Source: Sequoia sempervirens
Lineage: Eukaryota; Streptophyta; Pinopsida; Cupressales; Cupressaceae
Reading direction: 5' to 3'
Assembly: GCA_007258455.2 (NCBI GenBank)
Contig: VDFB02373365.1
Location: forward strand, 217,553,765-217,617,764
DNA length: 64,000 bases
Below the pieces are notes generated by a model that was not told the origin of the DNA, searched no databases, and saw only the letters and a list, made by a program, of their open reading frames with translations. The translations under genes were made by a program, and so were the position numbers. Positions 48,370-59,200 of this stretch are shown here, one piece after another; position 1 is the stretch's first letter, and every line of letters begins with the position of its first letter.

Positions 48370-50850
48370 ATATAGTATATATACGTGAAATGAGAATATT
48401 TTATTGTAATGAGGAAGAATAATAATTTTGAAAAAATTAAATATAATGAGAAAATTTATATTGTTTAAATTTTGATTCAAATTATCATAATCTATAATTA
48501 GAAATGAAAGAATAGAATTTAGAAAACAATTTATTGTAAGCGGATTCTGAACTTAATAATTATTTTATTAAATCTATTTTTTATTTAGAAATGATTTGTT
48601 TTCTAAAAAAAAAAAAATAGATTTTCTCAATCTTAGAAAAATCAGATTTGTAGAATAATTTGTTTGGAAAAAGAATTAAAAAAGAAACTAGAGAATAGAT
48701 ATTGTTACAAAACAAAATAAATATTTGATTTATAATGGTTTTAATAGTTTTAGTTTAATGTTTTAATTTTGAAGTTTATTTTGTGTTTAAGTAATCATAG
48801 AAATTTTAGTTGCCATTCTTTAATTTTGAATTTTTAACAAGTAATGAAACTTAGAATTTTGAATTTTGGTAGAATTAATTTGGTAAAATATTTAATGTTG
48901 GAAATTGATTGTTACCATAGGTTAGATTTGAAATATTTAATTGAATATTTCTGTAGATCAAAACTTAAAGATTTAATGTTAGGTAATAGATTATTTCCAG
49001 GGATTTAATTAGAGATATTTCATGAACTTTATGATTTAGAATAGATTTTAAATGATGGAATTGTGATTTGTTATGCAATAGGTTTGTCTGTGTTAATTTT
49101 GTATTGGTCTAAATTGGAATAAGTATCATTTGTAAGAGTCTTGTCTTTGGTTATAAACATGAGTAGTGGATTTGATTATTAAATATACTTTCTTTTAGAA
49201 TTATTTAGTGTGTAAAGTTTCATGTGTTATCTATCATTTTATATTTCAGTGAATAGTGTTTATTGTTGTAGTACCTAATAGTTGGCTAGAGAAACTATTT
49301 TGTGAATTGAATAATTGAAATAACTCCAGTGTTGTAGCAATTTTAATATTTTCTTGATTGGAATGATTGTTTAGTTGTAGGTGGTTATTGCAAGAATACT
49401 TTTGTCCTTGTATATTATTCTTTTCATTAGATGATTAAGTAAGGGAGTTCAATAATGATATTGATTGATTCATAATTAGTAGGTTATTTGTGTAAAATTA
49501 TTATTATAGATAAAATTAGATAGCTCATATTGTTGAAAATATTTAAGGAAAGATGGATGACTTAGTTATAATAAGATGACAGTTATGCCCCTTACAATTG
49601 ATATAGTTACTTTTCCCAAGAGCATTAATCATTAGAAATGCACTCTTATAGTTAGGAGAACAAGGTAATTGAACCTTAATAAGGAAATCCCTTGCCGGTT
49701 AAGGTCTAGTTTACATTTTATCTTAAACAAGGATAAGTGATTAAGTTGTGGATTCTTCCAGATCAACTAAATATACGTCTAGTATTGTTATACAATTGTT
49801 ATGTTTTGCATTCATTATAGTATTAGGTGGTTTTAGGGTCGTTCATAATCGGTTAAGGACATTAATGTGAAACCCACTAGGGTAGAAAGTTGGTAGCTCT
49901 CAATTTCTCTTTATGCCATACTTATAGTGGATAAAGGACTAATTAGGAGAATATTATTATACAAAAGTAATTTTAATGGCTTAAGCATGTTTACAATAAA
50001 GATTTTATGTTAACCATAGAAGTCATGATTTACCCCTTATTCGATATTGCGTCATTTTCCATTATGATTTTATGAGTTGTGAATGTCTTCATTGTCATGT
50101 TTAAATGTTTTGATATAGAATGTGGAAGTGATGCCTTTGTGATTACCAGTTATTGTGATTTTCTTTGTACAGTGTATTTCGAGGTTTATGTGATTATCCC
50201 TTAACTTCCTATTTATTCAAAATAAAGGGGTTATATGATGTGTAGTTTTAATTGCATGAGTTGATTTATCTTGCTTGACTTGGAGTGATGGAAATTCGTA
50301 TTTGATATGTCTTATGTTTAATTTAGGTTGATTTTTTGTACAATTTGAAAGTATGACTTGATTTGGCATAATGAGTTATTTTGGTTCCTGGGTAGATATT
50401 TATGTACCTCCAGCGGCTAGGGGAAATGGTGTGTGTGTGCACGTTTGTTGTTGCACCTTTTTATCTATCTTTTTACCTCGTGAACATTTGTGTGGGTGGT
50501 ACCTCCTAGTTTATGGGTTTTGATGCTTGGATAGTCACGAGATGGTCATGCCTCGTGTGTTATGTTTTATAAAGAATGCCTTTATGTCTTGAGGATTGAG
50601 GTACACCCGTTGCTTGTCTTTGATTTTAGGGTAACCGTAGGGGAGAGTGGCTCTTCTTGGGGTTAGTGTACAAGTGGTCACCCTTGAAAGAGTTTCCTTA
50701 AATAAGTGATAACCTAATTAATGTATCTAGTGGGTTGGGTTAGTTAACACATAACAAGATAAAAACATGCACCTCACCCCTACCGTTAGCACTCTCAAAC
50801 GCTAAGGATGGGTGGGAAGGCCTGGTTGGTAAGGTCACTACCTTGTCTCC
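48370..50850. other. No gene seen; retroelement-like noncoding sequence at the right
   Basis: AT-rich to about 50,300. From 50,380 to 50,850 the base composition is closer to LTR sequence, and it resumes beyond copy B of the TIR element at 51,643, so copy B inserted into it. Confidence 0.5.
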
Positions 50851-51642
50851 GGGTATGTGCAGGATCATGATGGGCCAAAAAGTGGCAATATTATGGGTAT
50901 TTGTAGGGTATGTGGCTGATGACCTTTTTTTTACCCAAAATTGATGAAACAAAAAGGGTTTTTAGAGAACATTCTCAGCTTTCCACCAATATAAATTATG
51001 CTTTAATTTGAATTTAATAAATTATTATTATTCATTTTCGATTAGAATTATGACTAAAGTCTTGATCAATATGTTGATTAAAAAACATCTATAACTTTCA
51101 AACGGTATCACATTTTTTGAATCCGAAACATGCGTCACATTCTATGCTTCATATACTATAGGATTAAAAAAAAAAATAAAATTCATGAAGTTTTGACCAA
51201 GTTAAGGTGGTCTACATATGAGTTTTTATATTTTTAAAAGTTGTAATAAAAATTCATAATTAATTATTTACTTGGAAAAATTAAAAAAAATATGCATCAC
51301 ATCCTGGAAATGAGTCCTCTACTTATATATAAAATCTTATAAAAAAATATTATCATTTTATTATGGTTAGGTGGTCAGACAGACACCTACTTCTTATTTT
51401 TTCCCTAAAATTTAAGTACTCATTGAAATTTCAAATTTCCACCAAATAGATTTTATTTATTTTTAAATTAACCTAGTAGTTTAGAAACTACATTCAATTT
51501 TCTACAGATTCTATTCTTACATATTTTTGAAATAATATAGATAACTTATTCAAATTTTTACGTCAAGTTGTGTAACACTAATTTTTTTGAATTTTTTGCC
51601 AGTTAAGGGCCTATTTTTTCTATGATGATCCTGCACATACCC
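50851..51642 (-). mobile_element. TIR element copy B, full length 792 bp, TSD CTCC
   Basis: Reverse-orientation copy of the element at 29,813-30,602, with complete inverted ends (GGGTATGTGCAGGATCATGA at the left, mirrored at the right). It is flanked by CTCC on both sides. Similar length and about 90% identity by eye to copy A. No coding capacity. The surrounding LTR-like sequence is continuous across the insertion. Confidence 0.88.
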
Positions 51643-52556
51643 CTCCATGAAAGGTAAGTGGATCCGCATGAGTCACCCTATGGGGTGACACCTTGAGATG
51701 GGATGTCTAGTTAACCATAGATGGAGGCAGCTCCTAATGATAGATAATTTGGTGAATCCATGTAAGGTCATGTGATGACACTCTCCCACTGTGCCCTTTT
51801 TTTTCCCTTGTTCTTGTTGCCTCTAGAGTTGTTTATTATCATTGTTGTTTATGTGGTTACATGGTCTTGATTCATGCGGTGTTAGTCCTTTATGCTTTGA
51901 TTTTGTGGCTGGGGGTTCTTTCTTATCGACTCCTTGCACGGGGGGTGTTCCTTCGGGTTCACAAGGTCGGGTGGAAATGTGCAATGCACCCACTGGGTCC
52001 CTAGGCTGTGATCGTGGCATGGATGCAGTTGCAGATTTGTTAGAGCTTTGCTCAAAGAAGATTGTGGTTTCAAAGAATTTAACTCTTCATTATTGTACTC
52101 TTGTATTATGTTATACCCTTCCCAATGTTATAAGGGAAGTAGCTTTGTATTGTAACTTTATTTTCACATTGTGTTGTATCTCTGGAAATATATTCCACAA
52201 ATGTAACCTTGAACTCAGAAGTTGGATGTGGTAATATGTTATTTAAGTTTTAATTATCTAAGTTTTAATTAAATCTATCTTGTTCATGTTGTATGAATGT
52301 TATATTTATGTTATGTTTATGTATGCTTCCATTATTCATTAAGTTTGGTTTCATTTATCATTTTAATTAGTTGGGTTCGTTCAAGTAGCACACCATGTTA
52401 CCCCATGGGACTAGGTTGTTTTCATATGGTTTATATTAATTTTGTTTAATTATTTAATTATGTTTAATGTAATTGATGATTCTTCTTTCAAAAAAAAATT
52501 ATTATGTTAATGTAGTAGTTGTGTCCCATGGGGTTTGCGTGGGGGGGCATTATAAT
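51643..52556. other. Noncoding, LTR-like
   Basis: A 130-codon plus-strand frame at 51,842-52,234 has no recognisable motif and lies in sequence that looks like LTR U5/R. I do not call it a gene. Confidence 0.4.
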
Positions 52557-53089
52557 TATTATGACCCTGGGTTATTTTGTCCTTGGGTTATTATGACTGA
52601 GTTATTGTTTCCAGGGTTATTTTGGTGGATTTATTATGTTTGGATACCATTAATATTGGCAAACAATTGGAAATTTTATAACCATATAGGAGAAAACCAA
52701 CAAATTATTCAATCCTCCTAGATCATTGTCTAGAGTTAAATTATCAAGCAACTCATTAAAAAAGAGTCATTATAATTCAAATCAAAATCAATAAAAAATA
52801 TGAAATACCCATATCTCTCATAATTTGTGGGGTCCATAGTCTTAATCTTGTAGAAATAGTTAACTGATGTTGAAATTTAATGGATAATAAACCATCAACA
52901 TGTCTAGCTACATGTGGGAAACATGTAAAATTTCATTCATTAATGATAAAATAAATTAGATTTACATCCTATATGCTATATTGAAATAATAAAACTCATA
53001 GAATCTTATTTTTATTACAATAGCCTATAGATATTAATGAATGTTGCTTAATTTGTTCAATGGTAGTGTGAATAAATATTCAACAAGCT

Positions 53090-54072
53090 CCCTTCGGGTA
53101 TATTTTTTCTCTAAGTATCAACCTGTGCATCTCAAATAAGCCCTCGGCCTTTTTGTCAAAATCTGTTCTCCCCTCCACGTGTTTGATCTACGCTCCCTAG
53201 AGGTTTCCTTCCCTTCGCATTTTGGGAATCCCCGCTATGCTTCCACGTGTCGTAGTTGCGGGCCATTTTGATCATTCCTTTTTACTTCCTCATTAGGCCC
53301 CGCTTGAATGCCACGTAGCTCTCATTTCCCAAAGAAATTTGGTGGGCCCTAGGATCAGCATCTGCAATGCACTTGTGTTGCATGTCTACTCTATGCAATC
53401 TTTCAGCGAAAGGATGAAATAATGACTACGAGTAGCAAAATGTTGCCATGTGTCTCTTTTGCACACAACCAATGATCACTTTCCTCCACTTTTGGATAGA
53501 GCTTCGTCCATGTGACACATGTCGCCTTGGCGCAAGTCTTCAACTGTGAAAGATAAAGGTTCATACGAGCAATGCTATGCGGCCACATGTCTCTTTGGCA
53601 GGTTTCATATTCGAGTGATGAATCAAGTGAACCAAATGTTGCGACTGACCACTGCATGTCATAATTACTTCACGGGATGATGACACCTGTCTATTTAACC
53701 TTGTCGAGACCACCACCATCATTTGTAGGAGATGCACCTGGCCCTGGAATGACTGGATGCTTAGTTTCAAATCTTTTTTGTTGCAACGGCTTGGGGAATA
53801 TACTCATTTCTGCATCATTTTCAGAGATTGAGAAATCTTTTATGTTATTGCTCTCCGAGGCGGTGGGATTTTTCTGCTATATATACTTCTCTCTGTTTGG
53901 AGTGAAGGGGTCCAGATTTTTGAAGGAACACCGATTTTAGGAAAAGACACCAAGCCTTTATTACTATTTTATTTTATTTCAAAATACTTTTAGACTATGC
54001 CAATTGTTCAATCGTTTTGTTCTTTCATGCTATTTGATTAAATTTTAAACTGTGCCGCTATTGTCTAGATAT
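53090..54072 (+). promoter_or_regulatory. Probable LTR U3 with clustered ACGT and CATGTG motifs
   Basis: Lies directly upstream of the recognised LTR end of the Tat element. CACGTG G-boxes occur at 53,176-53,181 and 53,244-53,249, CCACGT at 53,311, and CATGTG/CACATG variants at about 53,450, 53,510 and 53,583. A ~45 bp block (GCCATGTGTCTCTTTTG / GCCACATGTCTCTTTGG) is present twice. TATTTAA near 53,693 may be the TATA box. The LTR's left boundary was not found. Confidence 0.45.
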
Positions 54073-54453
54073 TTCATTTGAGAACTTCTATATATATTGA
54101 ATGCAAGTTTGTTGATCTAGATCATGTCTAATGACTCTTCTTGGAAGTAGGAATGTATGCAATGTTATTTTATGTCAATGAATGGATTATCTATACTTTA
54201 ATCTTCATTTTCTACCTTTTTGGAACACTACAAATACCAATTGGGCCCTTAGATCTATGATTTATCATGCCTATCATTAAGTCTCTGTGCATCACCTTAG
54301 GTTAGACTTTATTTTATTATATCTATTTCATTCTCCCTTTCCAAACCCCCATTATAGAAGAATTTGGCTTCTCTAAAAATCTGGAGGTCACTCAGTTTAG
54401 CGCAAAAGGTCCCCCATAAACTGAGTTTCCCATAAGACACTACTACCTTGTCA
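54073..54453 (+). repeat. 5' LTR, R-U5 part, of the Tat element
   Basis: Aligns with 5001-5382 and ends in TCA. Carries the same perfect 10 bp hairpin (54,390-54,399 with 54,417-54,426, 17-base loop GCGCAAAAGGTCCCCCA) as the other copy. The coding region of the element starts ~40 bases further on. Confidence 0.65.
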
Positions 54454-54454
54454 A

Positions 54455-54470
54455 ATTTTGGCATCAACAG
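54455..54470 (+). other. Candidate primer-binding site
   Basis: ATTTTGGCATCAACAG sits directly after the LTR end and is conserved in the copy at about 5385-5400. Many plant Tat/Athila elements have TTTTGGCGCC.. here (tRNA-Asp type). This one diverges after TGGC, so the primer tRNA is unassigned. Confidence 0.4.
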
Positions 54471-54494
54471 TTTGTTCTTTTTCTCGAATACCTG

Positions 54495-56380
54495 GTGGGA
54501 CTCGAGCTTAAATTAATTTTCACTTTAGAAGGGTGTATGAGCCATCGGCCTATAACTAGATCCCAAACCACAAGAGACCCCAGTTTACTTGTACCGCCAC
54601 TAGGAATAGTGCAGGTTGCAAGTCAGTTGGTAACCGTTATGCTCCCGCCACCCATTCCTCTAACCATGTTTCTAGTCACCAATAGAAATTACGTGGCATG
54701 GGACGCCGAAAGTCCCCTAACAGCTCCAATAGCACCCACTGTCTGGGGTGCTATCCTAGTCTCAACTATGAAATTTATACCCAAGTTTACCAGAGATGGC
54801 TCAAGAACACCCGCAGAACATCTGCAAGATGTGGCGGACATGTGTCTAGTGCACGAGATCACTACGTAGAACGTAGCTCTAAGGCTCCTCATGACATATT
54901 TCAAAGGCAAGGCCCTGGATTGGTACTAAACACTAACACCTAGCACTATATGTACCTGGGACAAGCTTGGTGACACATTTTATGAGGGATTTCCAAATGA
55001 AGAAGATCGCTCCTCGTTGTATTATCAATTATCTGTCATAAAATGAGCTCCCCAAGAGGCTATGATGGACTAAAATGCCTGATTCCACATGAACTAGTAG
55101 AGAATCCCTATTACTATCCACCCGACTCCTGAGTTGGCATTTATATTTTATCTGAAGTTTATTCACCCTGACATTTCCATGATGATCAAATCTTTGGGGG
55201 GAGCTACTCTACCAGATGCTTACAGTGTCGTCGTCAAATCTGAAAATCATTTGATAGATTATGGAAAGCTGCCTCCTCAGCTCATCATGCTAATATTTCC
55301 TAAAATATCGATGCATGCACAAGAAGTCGCATCGACAAGTGCGCCCACACCTCCCCAGCCAATGTACACATATGCGACAGCGCCACAAAATGTCGCCTCT
55401 ACATCCGATTCTTCCAAGGATGAAATGAGTGATCTTAAAGAAATGTTGTGAACTATGGAAAATGATATAACCACCCTCAAGCAGAACCAATAAATGCCTT
55501 TGAAGCCTGCCTATCAGAACTATCAAGGCGGACGATCCCCATATCAGTCGAATCAGTACCAAGGTAGTTCCTACACTAATCCACCAGCTCCAATAGCCAA
55601 CCAAATGGTGCCAGTGCCTACTCCGCTAATGAGTGCTTCACCAAGCTCGAGTAGGGAATTGACTGCAGGATAGAATAACCTCATTGATGATATCAATCTA
55701 TGGTGCTTCCTTTGCAGTGATGTGCATATGCCCCGAAACTGTCTGTGTGGAAACTTACAACAAAAGGTGGTAGAGCAGCGTAGCCAAGGTGCGACATCAG
55801 ACCACGGATTATATGTATATGCCTCACCACAAATGGAGAATGCGGTCCTTACCGTGCAAATGCAAGGGATGTCTCTAGAGCAAGAATCTAACATCGCTCC
55901 TAATCACGCGCTCTTCTCATGGATGGAAGAAGAAGAAGCGATGTTTGCTAATGATACATCTATATCAAAAACACTGCAAGTGGAATCTGACTATAACACT
56001 CACTCAAAGAGGAGATTTACTGGTGAATCAGTTGCTCTACAACTAGCCAGTCTGCAACTTAAAGGTGCTTCCGATTAGATACCTGGCACTTCCACTACAT
56101 TGCCGCAATATCAACCGAGGAAGGAAATTATCATAACAAGAGCAAAGGAGTAGAAACCTCCAAGTTTTCCACCTTTAAATGTGGTGGAACAATTGAAGAA
56201 ATCATCTACTAATGTGTCTCTATGGGACATTCTAGCTATCCCGGAGCAAAAGACACTATTACAAAAGGCTCTTCAAGCAGAGATCAGTGCAATGCAAATG
56301 GAGTAGTTAGCCAATGCAAAGGTTGTTGATCAACTATTCCCTACCAAATTCCTTATGAATAACACAATGGAAGCCCTTGC
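54495..56380 (+). pseudogene. gag: Tat-element Gag, many stops
   Basis: N-terminus SHRPITRSQTTRDPS, then the Gag core: KFTRDGSRTPAEHLQDVADM, VALRLLMTYFKGKALDWY, TWDKLGDTFYEGF and a FIFYLKFIHPDISMMIKSLG block. A zinc-knuckle-like CFLCSDVHMPRNC at about 55,703-55,741 (C-x2-C-x3-H-x4-C) has one residue fewer than the usual CCHC spacing. Stops include TAG at 54,867, TAA after DWY, and others. It forms the capsid of the virus-like particle of the element; not expressible as it stands. Confidence 0.8.
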
Positions 56381-56720
56381 TGAAGTCAAAGGTAAGTCGA
56401 AGCCTCAACCCTTCTTCTTAACTCTCATTATAGGGAAGAAGTTATTGTAGAATGTTATGATTGATTCTAGTGCTAGCACTACGGTTATGCCTAAACAAAT
56501 AGTTGAAGCTTTAGGGCTTAGCTATGAACCCATGAAAAGGGGAGTAACGCAGCTTGATGGAAGCAAAGTTGAAATTGTAGGTATGATGAAATCTCTTCCT
56601 TTAAGTTAATTTTCTTTCCCTAGTATCACTATGCAACAAGACACTGTGATCATAGATGTTCCTCCCATGTTCGGCCTGTATCTATCTCGAGAATTTACTT
56701 CAAATGTGGGCGGATACCTA
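56381..56720 (+). pseudogene. Tat-element aspartic protease
   Basis: Contains MIDSSASTTVMPKQIVEALG. The family motif is D-S-G at this place; the Gly is Ser here, a change expected to disable the enzyme. Flap-side GVTQLDGSKVEIVGM and SFPSITMQQDTVIIDV follow. An in-frame stop interrupts just after LPLS. Confidence 0.75.
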
Positions 56721-57044
56721 TCCCTAGATTGGTCACATCTGATTCTCATAACCAAGCACGACACAAAAATGAAGATAGAATTGGAAGCATTACATTTTGA
56801 GCATGTAGCAGATGAAGCCATGATCAATTTTGAAGTTGAGCATACCTCTATCACCAAGCAAGAAATGTATTGCATTGAATTACTAGAGGAAGAAAAGGTG
56901 ACTAGAGACCGGAATGATCAAGAAGATGCTCTATTAAGTGAACACATGGACAATGATCCTTTCAAAAATTACCATGCTACAGGATTGGGCACCTATGTAA
57001 TCTATGATGAAGACCAAGTTCTCCCGAAGGTTGCCAAAGAGTTC

Positions 57045-57450
57045 AAAGGTGGCCAAGCACCTGAGCCATGGATGTTGTACTTTGACAAAGCAAGATGCAA
57101 AGTAGGCGCCAGAGCAGGGATATGCTTGATATCCCCACAAAATGAAAAAATACTAAGGTCTTTCCACTTCCAATTCACTTGTTCAAACAATGAAGCTGAA
57201 TATGAAGGATTAGTTTAAGGTTTAAGCCTTGCGGAGTGAATAGGAATTAAGCAATTAAGGGTGTTAATAGATTATGAACTGGTGGTCAACCAAGTCCGAG
57301 GGATTTCCGCAGAAAGGAATGTCCGCATGAGATCCTATTAGTATCATGTCTAGGACCTGGTTGAAGGTTTTGAAGCTTTCAATATTCAAACTATTTCTTG
57401 AGACCAGAATCGAGATGTGAATTGCATGGCAGCAATCAGATCCCAGTTTG
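57045..57450 (+). pseudogene. Archaeal-type RNase H (aRNH), located upstream of RT
   Basis: Reads PEPWMLYFDKARCKVGARAG, then FTCSNNEAEYEGLV, then LIDYELVVNQVRGISAERN. These match the YxDG, NNxAEYxAL and DSxLVVxQ blocks of the archaeal-type RNase H carried by plant Tat elements. The first Asp, the Glu and the second Asp are kept; the last catalytic Asp position appears as Asn (RDVNCMA). Tat elements usually carry this domain after RT-RNase H and before integrase. Here it comes between protease and RT. Interrupted by stops near 57,218 and later. Confidence 0.8.
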
Positions 57451-57839
57451 ATCCTATTTCCAACCTTATACATAAAAAATACTCTGTAAGTGTAATAGTC
57501 TAACCAACGGTTCCTGATAATAATCAAAGTTGGAAGATGTTTGAAAGCGATGAACACATTGCTTCGTTCATCCAATAGTCAGGGGAATTTATCGATCAGC
57601 TCCAACCAAAAATCACAGAGGCTTATGAAGGACAAATCATGCATCTCAAATCTAACAAACTTATAAAAGGATTGGTTACTCTCAAAAACCTTTTTGATTG
57701 TGATGATGCAAGAAATGATAGACAGAAGTTTGTGGCAGACAAAAGTGACTAAATAGACCCTTGGGTCTCATATGGCAGAAGCCTTTGAGTCAGAAAAGAT
57801 GCCCCGCACCACAATAAATAGAGGCTCATCAATTTCTAT

Positions 57840-59200
57840 GAGAAATATGAAGGGGTAGTGACCTGGTCTTATGAAGGCCTGAAGGGATACAATCTTGATA
57901 TCATCCAGCACACCATTGAGCTGACAAAGGGTGCAAAACCAGTCCAACAAAAGTAGAGGCCAATAAACCCCAAAATTGAAGCACTAATGGTGCAAGAGAT
58001 AACAAAGCTAATCGAGTTGCAAATTGTCTTCTCTATCAAGCATAGCACGTGGGTATCCAATCTAGTCCCAGCCCAGAAAAAGAATGGAGATATCCACTTG
58101 TGTGTGGACTTCAGAGACTTGAACAAAGCATCCTTGAGAGATCATTATCCGTTGCCTTCTATGTAGACAATCCTGCAAACAATGGCAGGATCAAAAATGT
58201 TTTCTCTACTTGATGGCTTTTCTAGTTATAATCAAATATGAGTTAAAGAGGAGGATCAACACAAGACCACGTTCACCACAAAATGGGGAACATTTGCATA
58301 AGCTCAAATTTCTTTTGGTTTATCCAATATAGGGCAACATTCCAGTAGACAATGGATATCACTTTTAGAGAGTTGATCAATAAGATTATCCTAATTTATT
58401 TGGATGATCTTACTATGTTTTCTAAGTCTAAGGATGATGATTTTGGCCACTTAGAAATGGTTTTTCAGAAATTCCAGGATTTTGGGGTTTCCCTAAATCC
58501 AAGAATATTTGTATTCAGAGTTCCACAAGGTAAGCTGTTAGGACACATGGTGTCCAAAGAAGGAGTTTCAATCGACCCTGAGTGGGTGAAAACCATCAAG
58601 GAACTTCCTCTTCTGGTTAACAAGAAAGGTGTTCAGTCCTTCCTGTGCAAGGTAAATTTTGTTAGCAAGTTTATTTCTGACTTTTTGGGAATAATTAAGT
58701 CAATCACCCTAATGCTTAAAAAGGATCAAGTATTCAAGTGGACAAAGGAAGCCCGGGGAGCCTTTGAAAAAGTTAAGGATGTTATTTTTGTAGCTCTGGT
58801 ATTGGTTAATCCAGACTTATCTAAGGATTTTATAATGTATGCATTCAGTAGCAAGTCCAGTATTGCTACTGTCTTAACTCAAAAGGATAATGAAGGAAAA
58901 GGAGAACATCCGGTGGCATTCTACTCCTGGACCCTAAAGGAATATGAGATGAATTATAATTTCGTCGAAAGGAAATCCTTTGAAATAATGAAGGGACTGA
59001 AAAAAATTTGTCATCTAATTTCCTGCAATAAAGTGATCATCTATGTCGCGCATTCTAGTGTGCATGAATATATCATGGAGGTAGAAATCATAGAAAAAAG
59101 AGCTAATTGGTTCACCAAGATCCTTGAATATGACATTGAGGTCAAACCCACTAAAACTATCCGAGGAAGAGGACTGTGCGAATACATGGCGCATGACAAA
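57840..59200 (+). pseudogene. pol: Ty3/gypsy reverse transcriptase and its own RNase H, frameshifted
   Basis: The first part (to ~58,330) has STWVSNLVPAQKKNGDIHLC, VDFRDLNKAS and FSLLDGFSSYNQI. A one-base deletion near 58,331 shifts the frame. The second part has ITFRELINKIILIYLDDLTM (YLDD catalytic box kept), LLGHMVSKEGVSIDPEW and the connection domain. The gypsy RNase H follows (HPVAFYSWTLKEYEMNYNF, then VERKSFEIMKGLKK). In-frame TGA and TAA codons lie in the first part. RT copies element RNA into DNA and RNase H removes the RNA strand. Confidence 0.88.

Larger units (their letters stand above)
32712..52647. mobile_element. Putative ~19.9 kb TIR-bounded segment with 12 bp direct repeats
   Basis: Left end (32,712-32,805) and right end (52,557-52,647, reverse complement) share the same ordered series of AATAACCC-type words and spacers: ACATAATAA, ACCAAAATAACCCT, then GAAA-AATAAC, GTCA-AATAACCCAAGGA, AAAATAACCCA and GGTCATAATA. 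There is almost no gap over ~85 bases. Just outside, CATTAATATTGG is present as an exact direct repeat at 32,700-32,711 and 52,648-52,659. This looks like a TIR transposon with a target duplication; a Mutator-like element is the nearest type, though 12 bp is long for it. No transposase is recognised inside. The outermost 7-8 bases do not match between the ends. The segment contains TIR element copy B, LTR relics and exon-like gene fragments. Confidence 0.45.

Noticed and set aside
48003..48480. Overlapping Tyr/Ile-rich frames on both strands
   Set aside because: Created by the TATACATA microsatellite, which is open in several frames at once.
50740..50952. 70-codon minus-strand frame
   Set aside because: It spans the left end of TIR element copy B and adjoining LTR-like DNA; no conserved motif.
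51842..52234. 130-codon plus-strand frame as a gene
   Set aside because: Cys-rich and without any recognisable domain, set in LTR-like sequence next to a repeat boundary.
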